A stretch of DNA of 64,000 bases from Bacteroidales bacterium (GTDB taxonomy: Bacteria > Bacteroidota > Bacteroidia > Bacteroidales > Muribaculaceae), in NCBI GenBank assembly GCA_015061055.1, contig SUXH01000001.1:1-64000 (forward strand). The letters run 5' to 3'. A program made the position numbers and the translations under genes. Positions 27,556 to 37,457 of the stretch are shown here, one piece after another. The first letter of the stretch is position 1. Each line of letters starts with the position of its first letter. The notes under the pieces were generated by a model. That model searched no databases and had not been told where the DNA came from. It saw only the letters and a list, made by a program, of their open reading frames with translations.

Positions 27556-27732
27556 ATGAATGCATCGGTTATAATACGATTCGGTTTTATCTTGGTGTTA
27601 TGGCTTGTTCTTTGTTATCTGTTGTTAACTCGGTCGGCAAAGATTGATTTTATGGTTATATTCACCATAATCGCATCGGGAATAGTTATTTTTGTACCGT
27701 TATATAAAAAATATATGCGAGGAAAAAAGTAA
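27556..27732 (+). CDS. Small membrane protein, 58 residues
   Basis: The ATG at 27556 opens a 58-codon frame with two hydrophobic helices (about residues 8-24 and 31-48) around a polar RSAKID turn and a basic tail (KKYMRGKK), giving a two-helix inner-membrane protein by pattern. It ends 31 bases before the likely dxs start, and no terminator lies between, so it is probably co-transcribed with dxs and trkA. A Bacteroidetes-like box TATCTTTG (27526-27533) lies about 22 bases upstream of the start. I do not recognise a family. Confidence 0.7.
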   Translation: MNASVIIRFGFILVLWLVLCYLLLTRSAKIDFMVIFTIIASGIVIFVPLYKKYMRGKK

Positions 27733-27763
27733 TTTTGTAACAAATTATTTAAATAGCGAAATT

Positions 27764-29689
27764 GTGTCGTTGTCAGATAAGAAATATATAAAAGAAAAAT
27801 ATCAGTTGCTGGGACAAATAGATTGTCCTGCTGATTTGCGTAAATTATCGCATACTGAATTGCCTGCAGTGTGCGCTGAATTGCGAGAATTCCTGATAGA
27901 AGCTCTTTCGGAAAATCCGGGGCATTTTGCATCGAGTATGGGTGCTGTGGAGATTACTGTGGCACTGCATTATGCGTTGAACACTCCTTACGATAGGTTG
28001 CTGTGGGACGTAGGTCATCAAGCTTACAGCCATAAGATTCTTACAGGCAGACGTGATGAGTTCTATACAAATCGCAAATTAAATGGATTAAGCGGATTCC
28101 CTAATCCGGAGGAAAGTGAATATGATTCGTTTATTGCCGGACACGCTTCAAATTCTATATCGGCAGGTTTGGGAATGGCTATTGCATCGCGTATAAACAA
28201 AGATACCGAACGCCGTAATGTGGTGGCTGTGATTGGGGATGCGTCGATAGGTGGCGGAATGGCTTTTGAAGCACTGAATAATGCAAGTATAAATGTAAAT
28301 AATCTGCTCATTATATTAAATGATAATGATATGGCCATCGACCAAAGTGTAGGTGCGCTGGGAGATTATATGACTAAAATTCATGCTTCGGCAAACTATA
28401 ACCACTTAAGATATAAGGTGTATAAATTCTTTAAAAAATTACATCTGATAGATGATAAACATAAAGGATTGATACTTAGATTCAATAATAGCTTAAAAGC
28501 ATTATTAACTAATCAACAAAATATCTTCGAGGGGTTGAATGTCAGGTATTTCGGTCCATTCGACGGACACGATGTGGAACGTATAGTACGTGTGCTGAAT
28601 GATATTAAAGAAATGGACGGACCGCGTATTCTGCACCTTAGAACAAGAAAAGGGAAGGGTTTTGAGGTGGCAGAAAAGAATCCATCGGTGTGGCATGCTC
28701 CGGGCAAATTCGATTCCAAAACAGGAGAACTGAAGAAATCGGTTGGAAACGGAACAATAAAATACCAAGATGTTTTTGGGAAAACACTGGTGGAACTTGC
28801 CGAAAAGAATGATAAAATAGTGGGCGTAACAGCTGCTATGCCATCTGGAACATCAATGTGCTTAATGCAAGACCGATTCCCAATGCGAACATTTGATGTC
28901 GGTATTGCTGAAGGACACGCAGTTACATTCTCGGCAGGATTGGCAAAAGACGGATTAAAACCATTTTGTGCGATATATTCAACTTTCTTACAGAGAGCAT
29001 ACGATTCTATTATAAATGATGTGGCAATATTGAATTTGCCCGTAACTTTCTGTATTGATCGTGCCGGTTTGGTGGGTGAAGATGGGGTGACGCATCAAGG
29101 TGCATTTGATATGGCATATATGCGTTGTGTGCCTAATATGGTCGTTGCCGCACCAATGAATGAACATTGGTTGAGAAATTTGATGTATACAGTTCAGTCG
29201 AGAGAAAGTGGCCCTGTTGCGATACGCTATCCTCGAGGATATGGTGTACTTGTGGACTGGAAAAACGATTTCAAATCAATAGAGATTGGCCGAGGACGTA
29301 AACTTACCGATGGAGATAACATTGCATTGTTAAGTATAGGTCATATTGGTAATCGTGTGGCAGAAGTGGTTGAAGAATTGAGAAGTCAAGGCATCAACGT
29401 GGCACATTATGATATGATTTTCTTGAAACCTCTTGACAATGATATTCTTGCCGAAGTGGGAGAGAAATATAAAGCAGTAGTAACTGTTGAAGACGGAACT
29501 GTAGTTGGAGGACTTGGCTCGGCTGTTATGGAGTGGCTTAATGAACACGACTACAATGTAAAAGTGCGGAAAGTGGGTATGCCTGATGAATTTGTACCTC
29601 ATGGAACCGTATCGGAGCTGTACAAACTTTGCGGAATGGACAATGATTCAATAAAAGAAGTTATAATGTCGTTGCATAAATCAATTTAG
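27764..29689 (+). CDS. dxs: 1-deoxy-D-xylulose-5-phosphate synthase
   Basis: About 641 residues. Thiamine-diphosphate enzyme that joins pyruvate and glyceraldehyde 3-phosphate, the first step of the MEP isoprenoid route. Family motifs: [16 protein letters not shown], the TPP-binding [26 protein letters not shown], the transketolase pyrimidine domain with [15 protein letters not shown], and YPRGYG. No ATG exists at the expected N-terminus: the conserved region starts after GTG (27764) or TTG (27770), and the frame upstream opens only with a TTG inside the preceding small gene. I choose GTG; TTG at 27770 is almost equally likely. The stop codon is 3 bases before trkA, so the two are co-transcribed. 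Confidence 0.95.
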   Translation: MSLSDKKYIKEKYQLLGQIDCPADLRKLSHTELPAVCAELREFLIEALSENPGHFASSMGAVEITVALHYALNTPYDRLLWDVGHQAYSHKILTGRRDEFYTNRKLNGLSGFPNPEESEYDSFIAGHASNSISAGLGMAIASRINKDTERRNVVAVIGDASIGGGMAFEALNNASINVNNLLIILNDNDMAIDQSVGALGDYMTKIHASANYNHLRYKVYKFFKKLHLIDDKHKGLILRFNNSLKALLTNQQNIFEGLNVRYFGPFDGHDVERIVRVLNDIKEMDGPRILHLRTRKGKGFEVAEKNPSVWHAPGKFDSKTGELKKSVGNGTIKYQDVFGKTLVELAEKNDKIVGVTAAMPSGTSMCLMQDRFPMRTFDVGIAEGHAVTFSAGLAKDGLKPFCAIYSTFLQRAYDSIINDVAILNLPVTFCIDRAGLVGEDGVTHQGAFDMAYMRCVPNMVVAAPMNEHWLRNLMYTVQSRESGPVAIRYPRGYGVLVDWKNDFKSIEIGRGRKLTDGDNIALLSIGHIGNRVAEVVEELRSQGINVAHYDMIFLKPLDNDILAEVGEKYKAVVTVEDGTVVGGLGSAVMEWLNEHDYNVKVRKVGMPDEFVPHGTVSELYKLCGMDNDSIKEVIMSLHKSI

Positions 29690-29692
29690 AAT

Positions 29693-31024
29693 ATGAAAAT
29701 TGTAATTGCCGGAGCAGGAGAAGTAGGGATTCATTTGGCAAAATTGTTGTCGAATGAAAATCAGGATATTATAATAATTGATAGAGATGAGGATAAGTTG
29801 GCGAAACTTGAGCCTTATAATATGTTGACATATATAGGAAATCCTGTGTCGTTTGCAACACTACGCAATGCGGGGGTCGCAAATAGTGATTTGTTTATAG
29901 CTGTTACTCCTTATGAAACGGATAATGTTCTTGCATGTGAGATTGCAAAAACATTAGGTGCAGAAAAGACAGTTGCACGAATTGATAATTATGACTTTAT
30001 GATAAAGGAGAATCGGTCGTTTTTTACAGAGAGAGGTATATGCGATTTGATTTATCCTGAGTATTTGGCCGGCGAGGAATTGGAAGTCGCCTTGAAACGA
30101 GCGTGGGTGCGACATTGGTTCGAGCTATGTAATGGTGAACTTGTGATTGTGGGCGTTAAAATAAGAGAAAATGCAAGAATTGTGGGAATGCCGTTGCGAG
30201 AACTATTTAAGATGTCGAATTATGCTCACATATCGGCGATTAAGCGAAATCACGAAACAATTATACCTCGCGGTGATGATTACATAAGAGTGAATGATAT
30301 TGTGTATATTGCTACAACAAATGGCGATATGCAAGACATCAGGGACTTATGTGGGAAAACAGATATTGATATAAAGAAAATAATGATAATGGGAGGAAGC
30401 CGTATTGCGGTACAACTTGCAATGCGCGTGGGCGAAGATTATGATATTACTATTTTAGAAAACGATTATAAGCGTTGTGAAGAATTGGCTGAGCAGTTGC
30501 CTGATTGTAGCATAATTCACGGTGATGGGCGTAATTTTGAAGTGCTTGAAGAAGAGGGAATTGTTGATACAGATGCATTTATTGCTCTTACTGAGAGCTC
30601 GGAAGCAAATATCTTGGCTTGTCTTGCAGCAAAAGAATATGGAGTAAAGAAGACCATAGCTGAAGTGGAAAATATTCAATTTATCTCGGAAGCCGAAAAA
30701 TTAAATATTGGTACAATAATAAATAAAAAATTGCTTGCGTCGAGTAGAATTTTCCAGATATTGCTCGATAATGACTCTACTACAGCTAAATGCTTGGCAC
30801 TTGCCGATGCAGAAGTTGCAGAATTGGTTGCAAAGAAAGGATCGAAGATAACTAAGGCAAAAATTAAGGATTTGAACTTGTCGCGCGACTTGACTATTGC
30901 GGGAATGTTACGCAATGGGAAAGGGCAGCTTGTTCAAGGAGATACCCAAATACAAGAAGGTGATCACGTGGTTGTGTTCTGCTTGTCGGGTGCAATACAT
31001 AAGGTTGAAAAATTATTTAATTGA
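29693..31024 (+). CDS. trkA: Trk potassium uptake system, cytosolic subunit TrkA
   Basis: 443 residues with two tandem RCK units, each a Rossmann NAD-binding domain (KIVIAGAGEVGIHLAKLL at 2-19; KIMIMGGSRIAVQLAMRV near 229-246) followed by a TrkA-C domain. It gates the TrkH channel in response to nucleotides. Its TGA stop overlaps the ATG of trkH (ATGA-type), so the subunits are translationally coupled. Confidence 0.97.
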   Translation: MKIVIAGAGEVGIHLAKLLSNENQDIIIIDRDEDKLAKLEPYNMLTYIGNPVSFATLRNAGVANSDLFIAVTPYETDNVLACEIAKTLGAEKTVARIDNYDFMIKENRSFFTERGICDLIYPEYLAGEELEVALKRAWVRHWFELCNGELVIVGVKIRENARIVGMPLRELFKMSNYAHISAIKRNHETIIPRGDDYIRVNDIVYIATTNGDMQDIRDLCGKTDIDIKKIMIMGGSRIAVQLAMRVGEDYDITILENDYKRCEELAEQLPDCSIIHGDGRNFEVLEEEGIVDTDAFIALTESSEANILACLAAKEYGVKKTIAEVENIQFISEAEKLNIGTIINKKLLASSRIFQILLDNDSTTAKCLALADAEVAELVAKKGSKITKAKIKDLNLSRDLTIAGMLRNGKGQLVQGDTQIQEGDHVVVFCLSGAIHKVEKLFN

Positions 31025-32493
31025 TGTTTCAAAAAAAATCGAATATAAACACTCTAATGGTGGTCAGGATAATAGGGTGGCTTCTTATGATAGAAGCTAT
31101 CTTTATGATTGTGCCTTTGGGTGTGAGTTTGTATTATCGAGAGTTTGATTGTGTGAAATCATTTTTCTTCTCGATACTTATAACATTGTTTCTTGGAATG
31201 CTAACTTCACATTTTATACGTCCTATGCGTATGGAGATGTATAGAAAAGAAGGTTTTTTGCTTACGTCGTTGGTGTGGGTAGTATTCTCAATATTTGGAA
31301 TGTTGCCGTTTTTGTTCTCGGGAACAGTGTCTAATGTTACAGATGCGTTCTATGAAACGATGGCAGGATTTACAACGACAGGATCTACTATTTTTGTTGA
31401 TGTAGAATCTTTGCCTAAAGGAATATTGTTGTGGCGTTCATTGATGCAATGGATTGGTGGTATGGGGATAATCTTGTTTACTCTTGCTGTGATTCCAATG
31501 CTGAATAAGTCGGGAGGTGTGCAGTTGTTTAATGCAGAAGTTACCGGTATTACCCATGATAAGTTGCGACCACGAGTGAGTGGAACTGCAATTGGTTTGT
31601 GGGGTGTATATGTGGGAATGTCGATTATAATGGTGGTATGCTTAATGATTGGTCCAATGGATTGGTTTGATTCGTTGTGTCATACTTTGTCATGTGTGTC
31701 AACCGGAGGATTTTCAACAAAGAATGATAGTATAGGTTTTTGGGACTCAAGATACATTGATAGTGTCGTAATAGTTTTTATGTTTCTAGGTGGTGTTAAT
31801 TTCTCGTTGATATATAATGTTTTGCATGGTAAGTTTAAGCCATTGCGAGAAAACGAGGTGTTGAAATGGTATGTTTTGCTGTGTTTTATTGGCTCATTAG
31901 TGTGTTTTGCTGATTTATATTTTAGAGGAGAAAATAAAAATATTTCAGATTGTTTCTTTGACTCGTTGTTTCATATAGTCGCAACAATTACTACCACAGG
32001 ATTTAGTGTGGAGAGTTATTCGTGGGGGCAGTTTTCGCTGATGATGCTTATAATATTGATGATTAGTTGCGCTTGTGCCGGATCAACATCGGGTGGTTTG
32101 AAGATAGACCGAATGGTGGTAATGCTAAAGAATGTAAAGAACGAGTTTAAAAAAGCATTACACCCCAATCAAGTTATTTCGGTACGTTTGAATGGTAAAG
32201 TTGTGCCATATGCACACGTACAACGGGTGGTTGCATTTTTAGTGATATTTACATTGATATTAGTGATTAGTACAACAATATTATCTTTATTTAATATTAG
32301 TGTTTTTGACAGTTTCTTTTTATCGTTGTCGGCGTTGTGTAATGTGGGGTATGGACCCGGAATGATAGAAGGCGGTGTATTTGTGGATTTACCTATGGCG
32401 GTAAAGTGGATTCTTATGTTTGATATGCTGATAGGTCGTTTAGAACTATTTACTGTGCTGATATTATTTACTAAAGGTTTTTGGGTGAAATAA
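31024..32493 (+). CDS. trkH: Trk potassium uptake system, membrane subunit TrkH
   Basis: 489 residues. A polytopic channel with four M1-P-M2 repeats; filter-type loops are visible as AGFTTTGSTIF, SCVSTGGFSTK, ATITTTGFSVE and ALCNVGYGPG. A long final helix pair ends the protein. The ATG at 31024 overlaps the TrkA stop; the frame also opens with a TTG one codon earlier, but the overlapping ATG is the natural start. Potassium uptake, with the preceding gene as its gating partner. Confidence 0.96.
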   Translation: MFQKKSNINTLMVVRIIGWLLMIEAIFMIVPLGVSLYYREFDCVKSFFFSILITLFLGMLTSHFIRPMRMEMYRKEGFLLTSLVWVVFSIFGMLPFLFSGTVSNVTDAFYETMAGFTTTGSTIFVDVESLPKGILLWRSLMQWIGGMGIILFTLAVIPMLNKSGGVQLFNAEVTGITHDKLRPRVSGTAIGLWGVYVGMSIIMVVCLMIGPMDWFDSLCHTLSCVSTGGFSTKNDSIGFWDSRYIDSVVIVFMFLGGVNFSLIYNVLHGKFKPLRENEVLKWYVLLCFIGSLVCFADLYFRGENKNISDCFFDSLFHIVATITTTGFSVESYSWGQFSLMMLIILMISCACAGSTSGGLKIDRMVVMLKNVKNEFKKALHPNQVISVRLNGKVVPYAHVQRVVAFLVIFTLILVISTTILSLFNISVFDSFFLSLSALCNVGYGPGMIEGGVFVDLPMAVKWILMFDMLIGRLELFTVLILFTKGFWVK

Positions 32494-32512
32494 AAAACTA
32501 TTTGATTGAGAA

Positions 32513-33118
32513 ATGAAAGAAAAGATATTGAAACCATTATATAGCTCAATGTTGTCGGGGATATTGATAGGGTGTGGCTGTTTAATATATATGTCGTCGG
32601 CAAATCCTGTAGTAGGTTCTTGTTTGTTCTCATTTGGGCTTATAACAATTGTTCTAAGGGGATATTTACTCTATACGGGAAAGATAGGTTATGCATGGGA
32701 TAAAGAAATTCTAAAGTTGATACCTATAATCTTAGTAGGTAATTTGTTGGGCTCTACTTTGTTGTCGTGTATTGTGCCTGCCGATTCGGCTCTTATTACT
32801 AAATCTATAGCACTAACAGAACTTAAACTTGTAAAATCGTTTTGGCAATTAATGTTTGACGGTATCTGTTGTGGTGTGATGATGTATCTGGCTGTTGATG
32901 GTTATCGAATAAAGAATAATTTATTATTGCTTGTTTTCCCTGTAATGATATTTATATTATGCGGTTTTGAACACTCTATAGCAGATATGTTATATTTGGC
33001 TTGTGCCGGACAGTTGTATACGATTGAAGGAATGAAATTTATAGGTATTGTTGCTTTGGGGAATGCAATTGGCGCATTATTCTTTTCCGGGTTTCATCGT
33101 GAAATCACAAAAGGATAA
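32513..33118 (+). CDS. Formate/nitrite transporter (FNT) family channel, short form
   Basis: 201 residues, shorter than FocA/NirC (250-285), mostly hydrophobic with about six membrane helices. FNT-like repeats are seen: NPVVGSCLFSFGL with LLYTGKIGYAW resembling the omega-loop region, and paired GNLLGSTLL and GNAIGALFF segments at equivalent places in the two halves. It probably passes a small monovalent acid such as formate. It follows trkH by 19 bases, so may share its transcript. The family call is by pattern and moderately sure. Confidence 0.78.
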   Translation: MKEKILKPLYSSMLSGILIGCGCLIYMSSANPVVGSCLFSFGLITIVLRGYLLYTGKIGYAWDKEILKLIPIILVGNLLGSTLLSCIVPADSALITKSIALTELKLVKSFWQLMFDGICCGVMMYLAVDGYRIKNNLLLLVFPVMIFILCGFEHSIADMLYLACAGQLYTIEGMKFIGIVALGNAIGALFFSGFHREITKG

Positions 33119-33202
33119 ATAAAATGAGACAAAAAGCAGTTAATTGGGAATAAATTTAGTATATTTGTAAAATTGTTAATTTGAAAAACGGAAATTAAGA
33201 AA

Positions 33203-35713
33203 ATGACAAAACAAAGTGAATTTGATGATAGTGCTTTGATAGATTTGGACGAAAATGATTCAATTAAGAAAGCTAAAACGAAACGTTCAAGTTCGAAGAA
33301 AGACAAAGATAAGTCGGAATCGGGTAATGAGAGTAAATCTTATTGGCGTAATATTATTGAGTTTTTTGTAGGAAAGAGATTTAGAGTAGGTATGGGAGCA
33401 TTATTATTGCTTCTAAGTCTTTTTGTATTTCTTTCCACAATATCGTTTATTCTAAGTGATGGTTTTGATCAAAATGTGGTTAGAGGTCATAACCCACAAG
33501 AAATAGTTTCTTCGGGAAATGTAGTAAAGAATTGGTGTGCCGCTGTTGGGGCATGGATTTCTTACACATTGGTCGGTAATGGGATTGGTATAAGTATTTT
33601 TATTCCAATATTGTGGGGAGTAGTGATTAGTTTAAGGCTGTTTTGGGGTAAAACGTTACATTTGTTTTCGTTCTCATCAATCTCATTATTGGCAACATGT
33701 ACAGTGTTTATGACATTTGGAATGATAGATACATTCTTAACATCGGGATTCTATAATCTTGGTGGTAATATAGGTTATGAAAATTGTGTGTATTTGGAGA
33801 AACTTGTTGGTTCTCCAGGAGTTTTTATGTTGTGTTTGTTTTTGTGGATTGTATGGCTGTTGTGTTGTAAGGATAACATTGTAATGGCTTATAGGAAAAT
33901 TGTTAGTTTGATTCCACAAAAGGCTGAAGTTGACAGTGGGGATGTCGTAGCCATAGATGATGAACCGAAAACAGAAGAGGAACCTACACCAGTATTAGCT
34001 GAGTTTGAGGATTATGATGAGGATAAAACTAAAGATAATAAAGAAAATACTAATGAGGAGAACCTAGATGAAACTGATGCTACGTTGGACTCAATAGATG
34101 TTTCTACTCAAGAAGGTGATGTGAATGTGGATCCTGAAACAGGAGAGGTAATAGCAGATATTCACGTTGCTCCAAAGATTGAAATGGCAGATGGAACAAT
34201 AGTGGAGGCTTATGATCCTACAAAAGACTTATCAAGATTTAAGTTCCCAACACTTGATTTGCTCGCTGACATTCCTATGAAAGCAGTGAATGTGGATATT
34301 GATGAACAAGAGGAAAATAAAAAACGCATTACCGAAACATTACAGAACTATGGTATTGCAATTAAGAAGATTGATGTGTGTGTCGGTCCTACAATTACAT
34401 TGTTTGAAATAGTACCTGCCGACGGAGTGAGAATCACAAAGATTAAGGGACTTGAAGATGATATAGCATTGAGTTTGTCTGCATTAGGAATTAGAATTAT
34501 AGCCCCGATACCAGGTCGGGGTACTGTGGGTATTGAAGTCCCCAATAAAGACCCTCAAATGGTGTCGATGCGATCGGTTATTGGTTCAAAAACGTTCCAA
34601 ATGAGCAAATGTGATTTACCAATGGCATTGGGCTGTACGATATCGAATGAAGTGCTTGTAGCTGATTTGGCAAAAATGCCACACCTTCTTGTAGCCGGTG
34701 CTACCGGACAAGGTAAGTCGGTGGGTTTGAATGCTATTATTACATCTTTGTTATATAAAAAGCATCCGGCTGAATTGAAGTTTGTACTTATTGACCCTAA
34801 GCAGGTTGAATTTAGCTTATATGGCGTACTTGAAAATCATTATCTTGCAAAATTGCCCGATGATGACGATGATTGCATAATAACAAAACCGGAAAAGGTA
34901 GTGGCAACTTTGAATTCGGTCGTTACAGAGATGGAAAATCGCTATAGTCTGCTAAGAATGGCGAGAGTACGTAATATTAAGGACTATAACAAGAAATTTA
35001 CTAATCGTGAATTGAATCCGGAAAAAGGACATCAATTCTTGTCTTATATTGTGGTGATAATAGATGAGTTCTGTGATTTGATTATGGAAGCTGGTAAAGA
35101 TGTTGAAAAGCCAATCGTTCGTATTGCTCAAAAGGCTCGTGCTGTAGGTATACATATGATTATAGCAACTCAGCGTCCGTCTACTAATGTAATAACAGGC
35201 TTAATAAAGGCAAACTTCCCCGGACGAATAGCATTCCGAGTTACCCAAATGGTGGATAGCCGTACAATTCTTGATTGTTCGGGAGCTCAGCAACTTGTGG
35301 GTAAGGGTGATATGTTATTCTCGGCTAATGGTTCGATGAATAGAATTCAGTGTGCTTTTATTGATACCGGTGAGGTGGAAGATATCTGTAATTATATATC
35401 AGATCAAGTGGGTTATAAGGGCGCTTATGAGTTACCTCCATATGTGCCTGAAGAATCGGAAAATATTGAAGGTTCTCACTCGGTTAATCTTAACGACCGA
35501 GATGTATATTTTGAAGAAGCTGCATTGTTTATTATTTCGGGTGAAAGTGCATCGACATCATCATTGCAACGCCGATTTGGAATTGGATATAATCGTGCAG
35601 GTCGACTTATGGACCAAATGGAGGCGGCAGGAATTGTAGGTCCTGCTCAGGGAGGAAAGCCTCGTAAAGTGTTAATGGATTCAATACAACTTAGTAATTT
35701 ATTGAAAAATTAG
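33203..35713 (+). CDS. ftsK: DNA translocase FtsK
   Basis: 836 residues. About four N-terminal membrane helices (residues 57-230), an acidic linker (about 245-330), the alpha/beta motor with Walker A AGATGQGKSVGLN (near 497-509) and Walker B YIVVIIDEFCDL, and a C-terminal gamma winged-helix domain (ISGESASTSSLQRRF to the end) that reads KOPS-type polarity signals. It couples chromosome-terminus segregation to septation. A -7 box TATATTTG lies at 33160-33167. It heads a unit with lolA (9 bases apart) and trxB. Confidence 0.97.
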   Translation: MTKQSEFDDSALIDLDENDSIKKAKTKRSSSKKDKDKSESGNESKSYWRNIIEFFVGKRFRVGMGALLLLLSLFVFLSTISFILSDGFDQNVVRGHNPQEIVSSGNVVKNWCAAVGAWISYTLVGNGIGISIFIPILWGVVISLRLFWGKTLHLFSFSSISLLATCTVFMTFGMIDTFLTSGFYNLGGNIGYENCVYLEKLVGSPGVFMLCLFLWIVWLLCCKDNIVMAYRKIVSLIPQKAEVDSGDVVAIDDEPKTEEEPTPVLAEFEDYDEDKTKDNKENTNEENLDETDATLDSIDVSTQEGDVNVDPETGEVIADIHVAPKIEMADGTIVEAYDPTKDLSRFKFPTLDLLADIPMKAVNVDIDEQEENKKRITETLQNYGIAIKKIDVCVGPTITLFEIVPADGVRITKIKGLEDDIALSLSALGIRIIAPIPGRGTVGIEVPNKDPQMVSMRSVIGSKTFQMSKCDLPMALGCTISNEVLVADLAKMPHLLVAGATGQGKSVGLNAIITSLLYKKHPAELKFVLIDPKQVEFSLYGVLENHYLAKLPDDDDDCIITKPEKVVATLNSVVTEMENRYSLLRMARVRNIKDYNKKFTNRELNPEKGHQFLSYIVVIIDEFCDLIMEAGKDVEKPIVRIAQKARAVGIHMIIATQRPSTNVITGLIKANFPGRIAFRVTQMVDSRTILDCSGAQQLVGKGDMLFSANGSMNRIQCAFIDTGEVEDICNYISDQVGYKGAYELPPYVPEESENIEGSHSVNLNDRDVYFEEAALFIISGESASTSSLQRRFGIGYNRAGRLMDQMEAAGIVGPAQGGKPRKVLMDSIQLSNLLKN

Positions 35714-35722
35714 AATTGTGAG

Positions 35723-36334
35723 ATGAAACATAAATTGATAATAATAGTATTTTTGGTGTTCTCTGTATTGTTTTGTAATGCACAGAATGCGAATACTATT
35801 ATGAGTAGAGTGATAGATCGATACACATCGGCTAAGAATATTAGTGCAGATTTTGAGTTAAGTTCATCGCAAATGAAAGTTGATGGAAATATTGTGATGA
35901 ATGGAATGAAGTTCAGGATATTAGCTAATGATTTTAAATGTTGGTACGATGGAAAAAATCAATGGCTGTATACCATTGTTACAAAAGAAGTGAATATACT
36001 TGAGCCGGCAAGAGAGGAACTTGAAGCAAGTAATCCATATTTGGCGGTGATGAGATATAATACAAAATATAGAGCAGTGCTTAAATCGAACAGAACAACA
36101 AATTATGTAGTTGAATTAATATCTAAAAATCCATATGTGGATATGACTAATATATTGCTTACGATAGATAAAAACTCTTATCAAATTACAGAAGCTGAGG
36201 CTATAATGATTGATGGGGGTAAACAAACAATAAAATTTGGTAATTATGTGCTGAATGCAAAACTTCCTGCTGAAACATTTGTCTTTGATAGTACACTTGT
36301 ACCAGCAGGAACACAGGTTATAGATTTAAGATAA
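35723..36334 (+). CDS. Outer-membrane lipoprotein carrier, LolA-like
   Basis: 203 residues with a cleavable signal peptide (residues 1-21, ending CNAQ). A LolA/LolB-like beta fold is suggested by the early helix ANTIMSRVIDRYTSAKNISADFEL, the WYDGKNQWLYTIVTKEVNIL segment and the late TIKFGNYVLNAKLPAETFVFD. It would carry lipoproteins across the periplasm. It sits just after ftsK, an arrangement also seen in related genomes. Family identity is reasonably sure although LolA is weakly conserved. Confidence 0.88.
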   Translation: MKHKLIIIVFLVFSVLFCNAQNANTIMSRVIDRYTSAKNISADFELSSSQMKVDGNIVMNGMKFRILANDFKCWYDGKNQWLYTIVTKEVNILEPAREELEASNPYLAVMRYNTKYRAVLKSNRTTNYVVELISKNPYVDMTNILLTIDKNSYQITEAEAIMIDGGKQTIKFGNYVLNAKLPAETFVFDSTLVPAGTQVIDLR

Positions 36335-36344
36335 AAATAAGAAT

Positions 36345-37292
36345 ATGGAAAAGGAAAGAGTGAAGTGCCTAATTATAGGTTCGGGTCCTGCCGGTTATAC
36401 GTCGGCAATATATACGTCAAGAGCAAATTTGAATCCGGTGCTTTATGAAGGGATGCAGCCCGGAGGTCAATTGACAACTACTTCGGAAATTGAAAATTTT
36501 CCCGGGTATCCAGAAGGGGTTGGAGGGTTTGATATAATGGATGATATGAAAAATCAGGCTCTTCGTTTTGGCGCTGATATTCGGGATGGATTTATTGAGT
36601 CGGTGGATTTCTCTGTCAGACCTTTTAATGTGATTGTTGAAGGAGGAAAAGAACTTGAAGCTGATACTGTGATAATTGCGACAGGTGCATCGGCAAAATA
36701 TTTGGGTCTTGCAGATGAAAAAAAGTATGCCGGAATGGGTGTGTCGGCATGTGCCACTTGCGATGGTTTCTTCTATCGAAAAAAGACAGTTGCAGTAGTG
36801 GGTGGTGGAGACACTGCTTGTGAAGAAGCTGTTTATTTGAGTAGTCTTGCGAAAGACGTATATATGATAGTTCGTAAAGATTATTTGCGAGCTTCACAAG
36901 TGATGCAAGATCGTGTTATGAATAAGGAAAATATTCATGTTCTTTTTAATACTAATACAGTTGGACTATTTGGCGATAATGGTGTAGAAGGTGCTCACCT
37001 TGTTAAGTTCAAAGGAACACCACAAGAGGAGTATTTTGATATAGCAATTGACGGATTTTTTTTAGCTATTGGTCATACTCCAAATACACGATTTTTGAAT
37101 GGACAAATTGAACTTGATGAGAATGGATATATTGTTACTGAAGGAGCATCAACCAAAACAAACATTCCAGGTGTGTTTGCTGCAGGTGATGTTGCCGATC
37201 CTCATTATCGTCAAGCAATTTCAGCTGCAGGTATGGGTTGTAGAGCTGCTATAGATGCCGAACGATATTTGACAGATAATAATCTGAAGTAA
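36345..37292 (+). CDS. trxB: Thioredoxin reductase
   Basis: 315 residues. FAD-binding GSGPAGYTSAIY near 12-23, the redox-active CATC (SACATCDGFF, about residues 137-140), the NADPH-binding VVGGGDTACEEAVYL, and the terminal FAD motif GVFAAGDV. It passes electrons from NADPH to thioredoxin. Last gene of the ftsK-lolA-trxB run, followed by a hairpin terminator. Confidence 0.97.
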   Translation: MEKERVKCLIIGSGPAGYTSAIYTSRANLNPVLYEGMQPGGQLTTTSEIENFPGYPEGVGGFDIMDDMKNQALRFGADIRDGFIESVDFSVRPFNVIVEGGKELEADTVIIATGASAKYLGLADEKKYAGMGVSACATCDGFFYRKKTVAVVGGGDTACEEAVYLSSLAKDVYMIVRKDYLRASQVMQDRVMNKENIHVLFNTNTVGLFGDNGVEGAHLVKFKGTPQEEYFDIAIDGFFLAIGHTPNTRFLNGQIELDENGYIVTEGASTKTNIPGVFAAGDVADPHYRQAISAAGMGCRAAIDAERYLTDNNLK

Positions 37293-37320
37293 GGATTTAA
37301 AAAAGAAAGAAAATTTTACA

Positions 37321-37354
37321 AGCGGTGTGTCAGTGTATTAAATGACATATCGCT
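37321..37354 (+). terminator. Terminator of trxB
   Basis: Arms AGCGGTGTGTCA (37321-37332) and TGACATATCGCT (37343-37354) pair with two G-U pairs, followed by a run of seven further T. It lies 28 bases after the stop codon. Confidence 0.82.
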
Positions 37355-37457
37355 TTTTTTGTGCTCGATAGATGGATTGTATGTAAAAATGTGTTATAGA
37401 GTGTGTAGGTGTGGAAATTAGTTATTATCTTTGTTTTTTAAGCAATTGTAAGGACTG

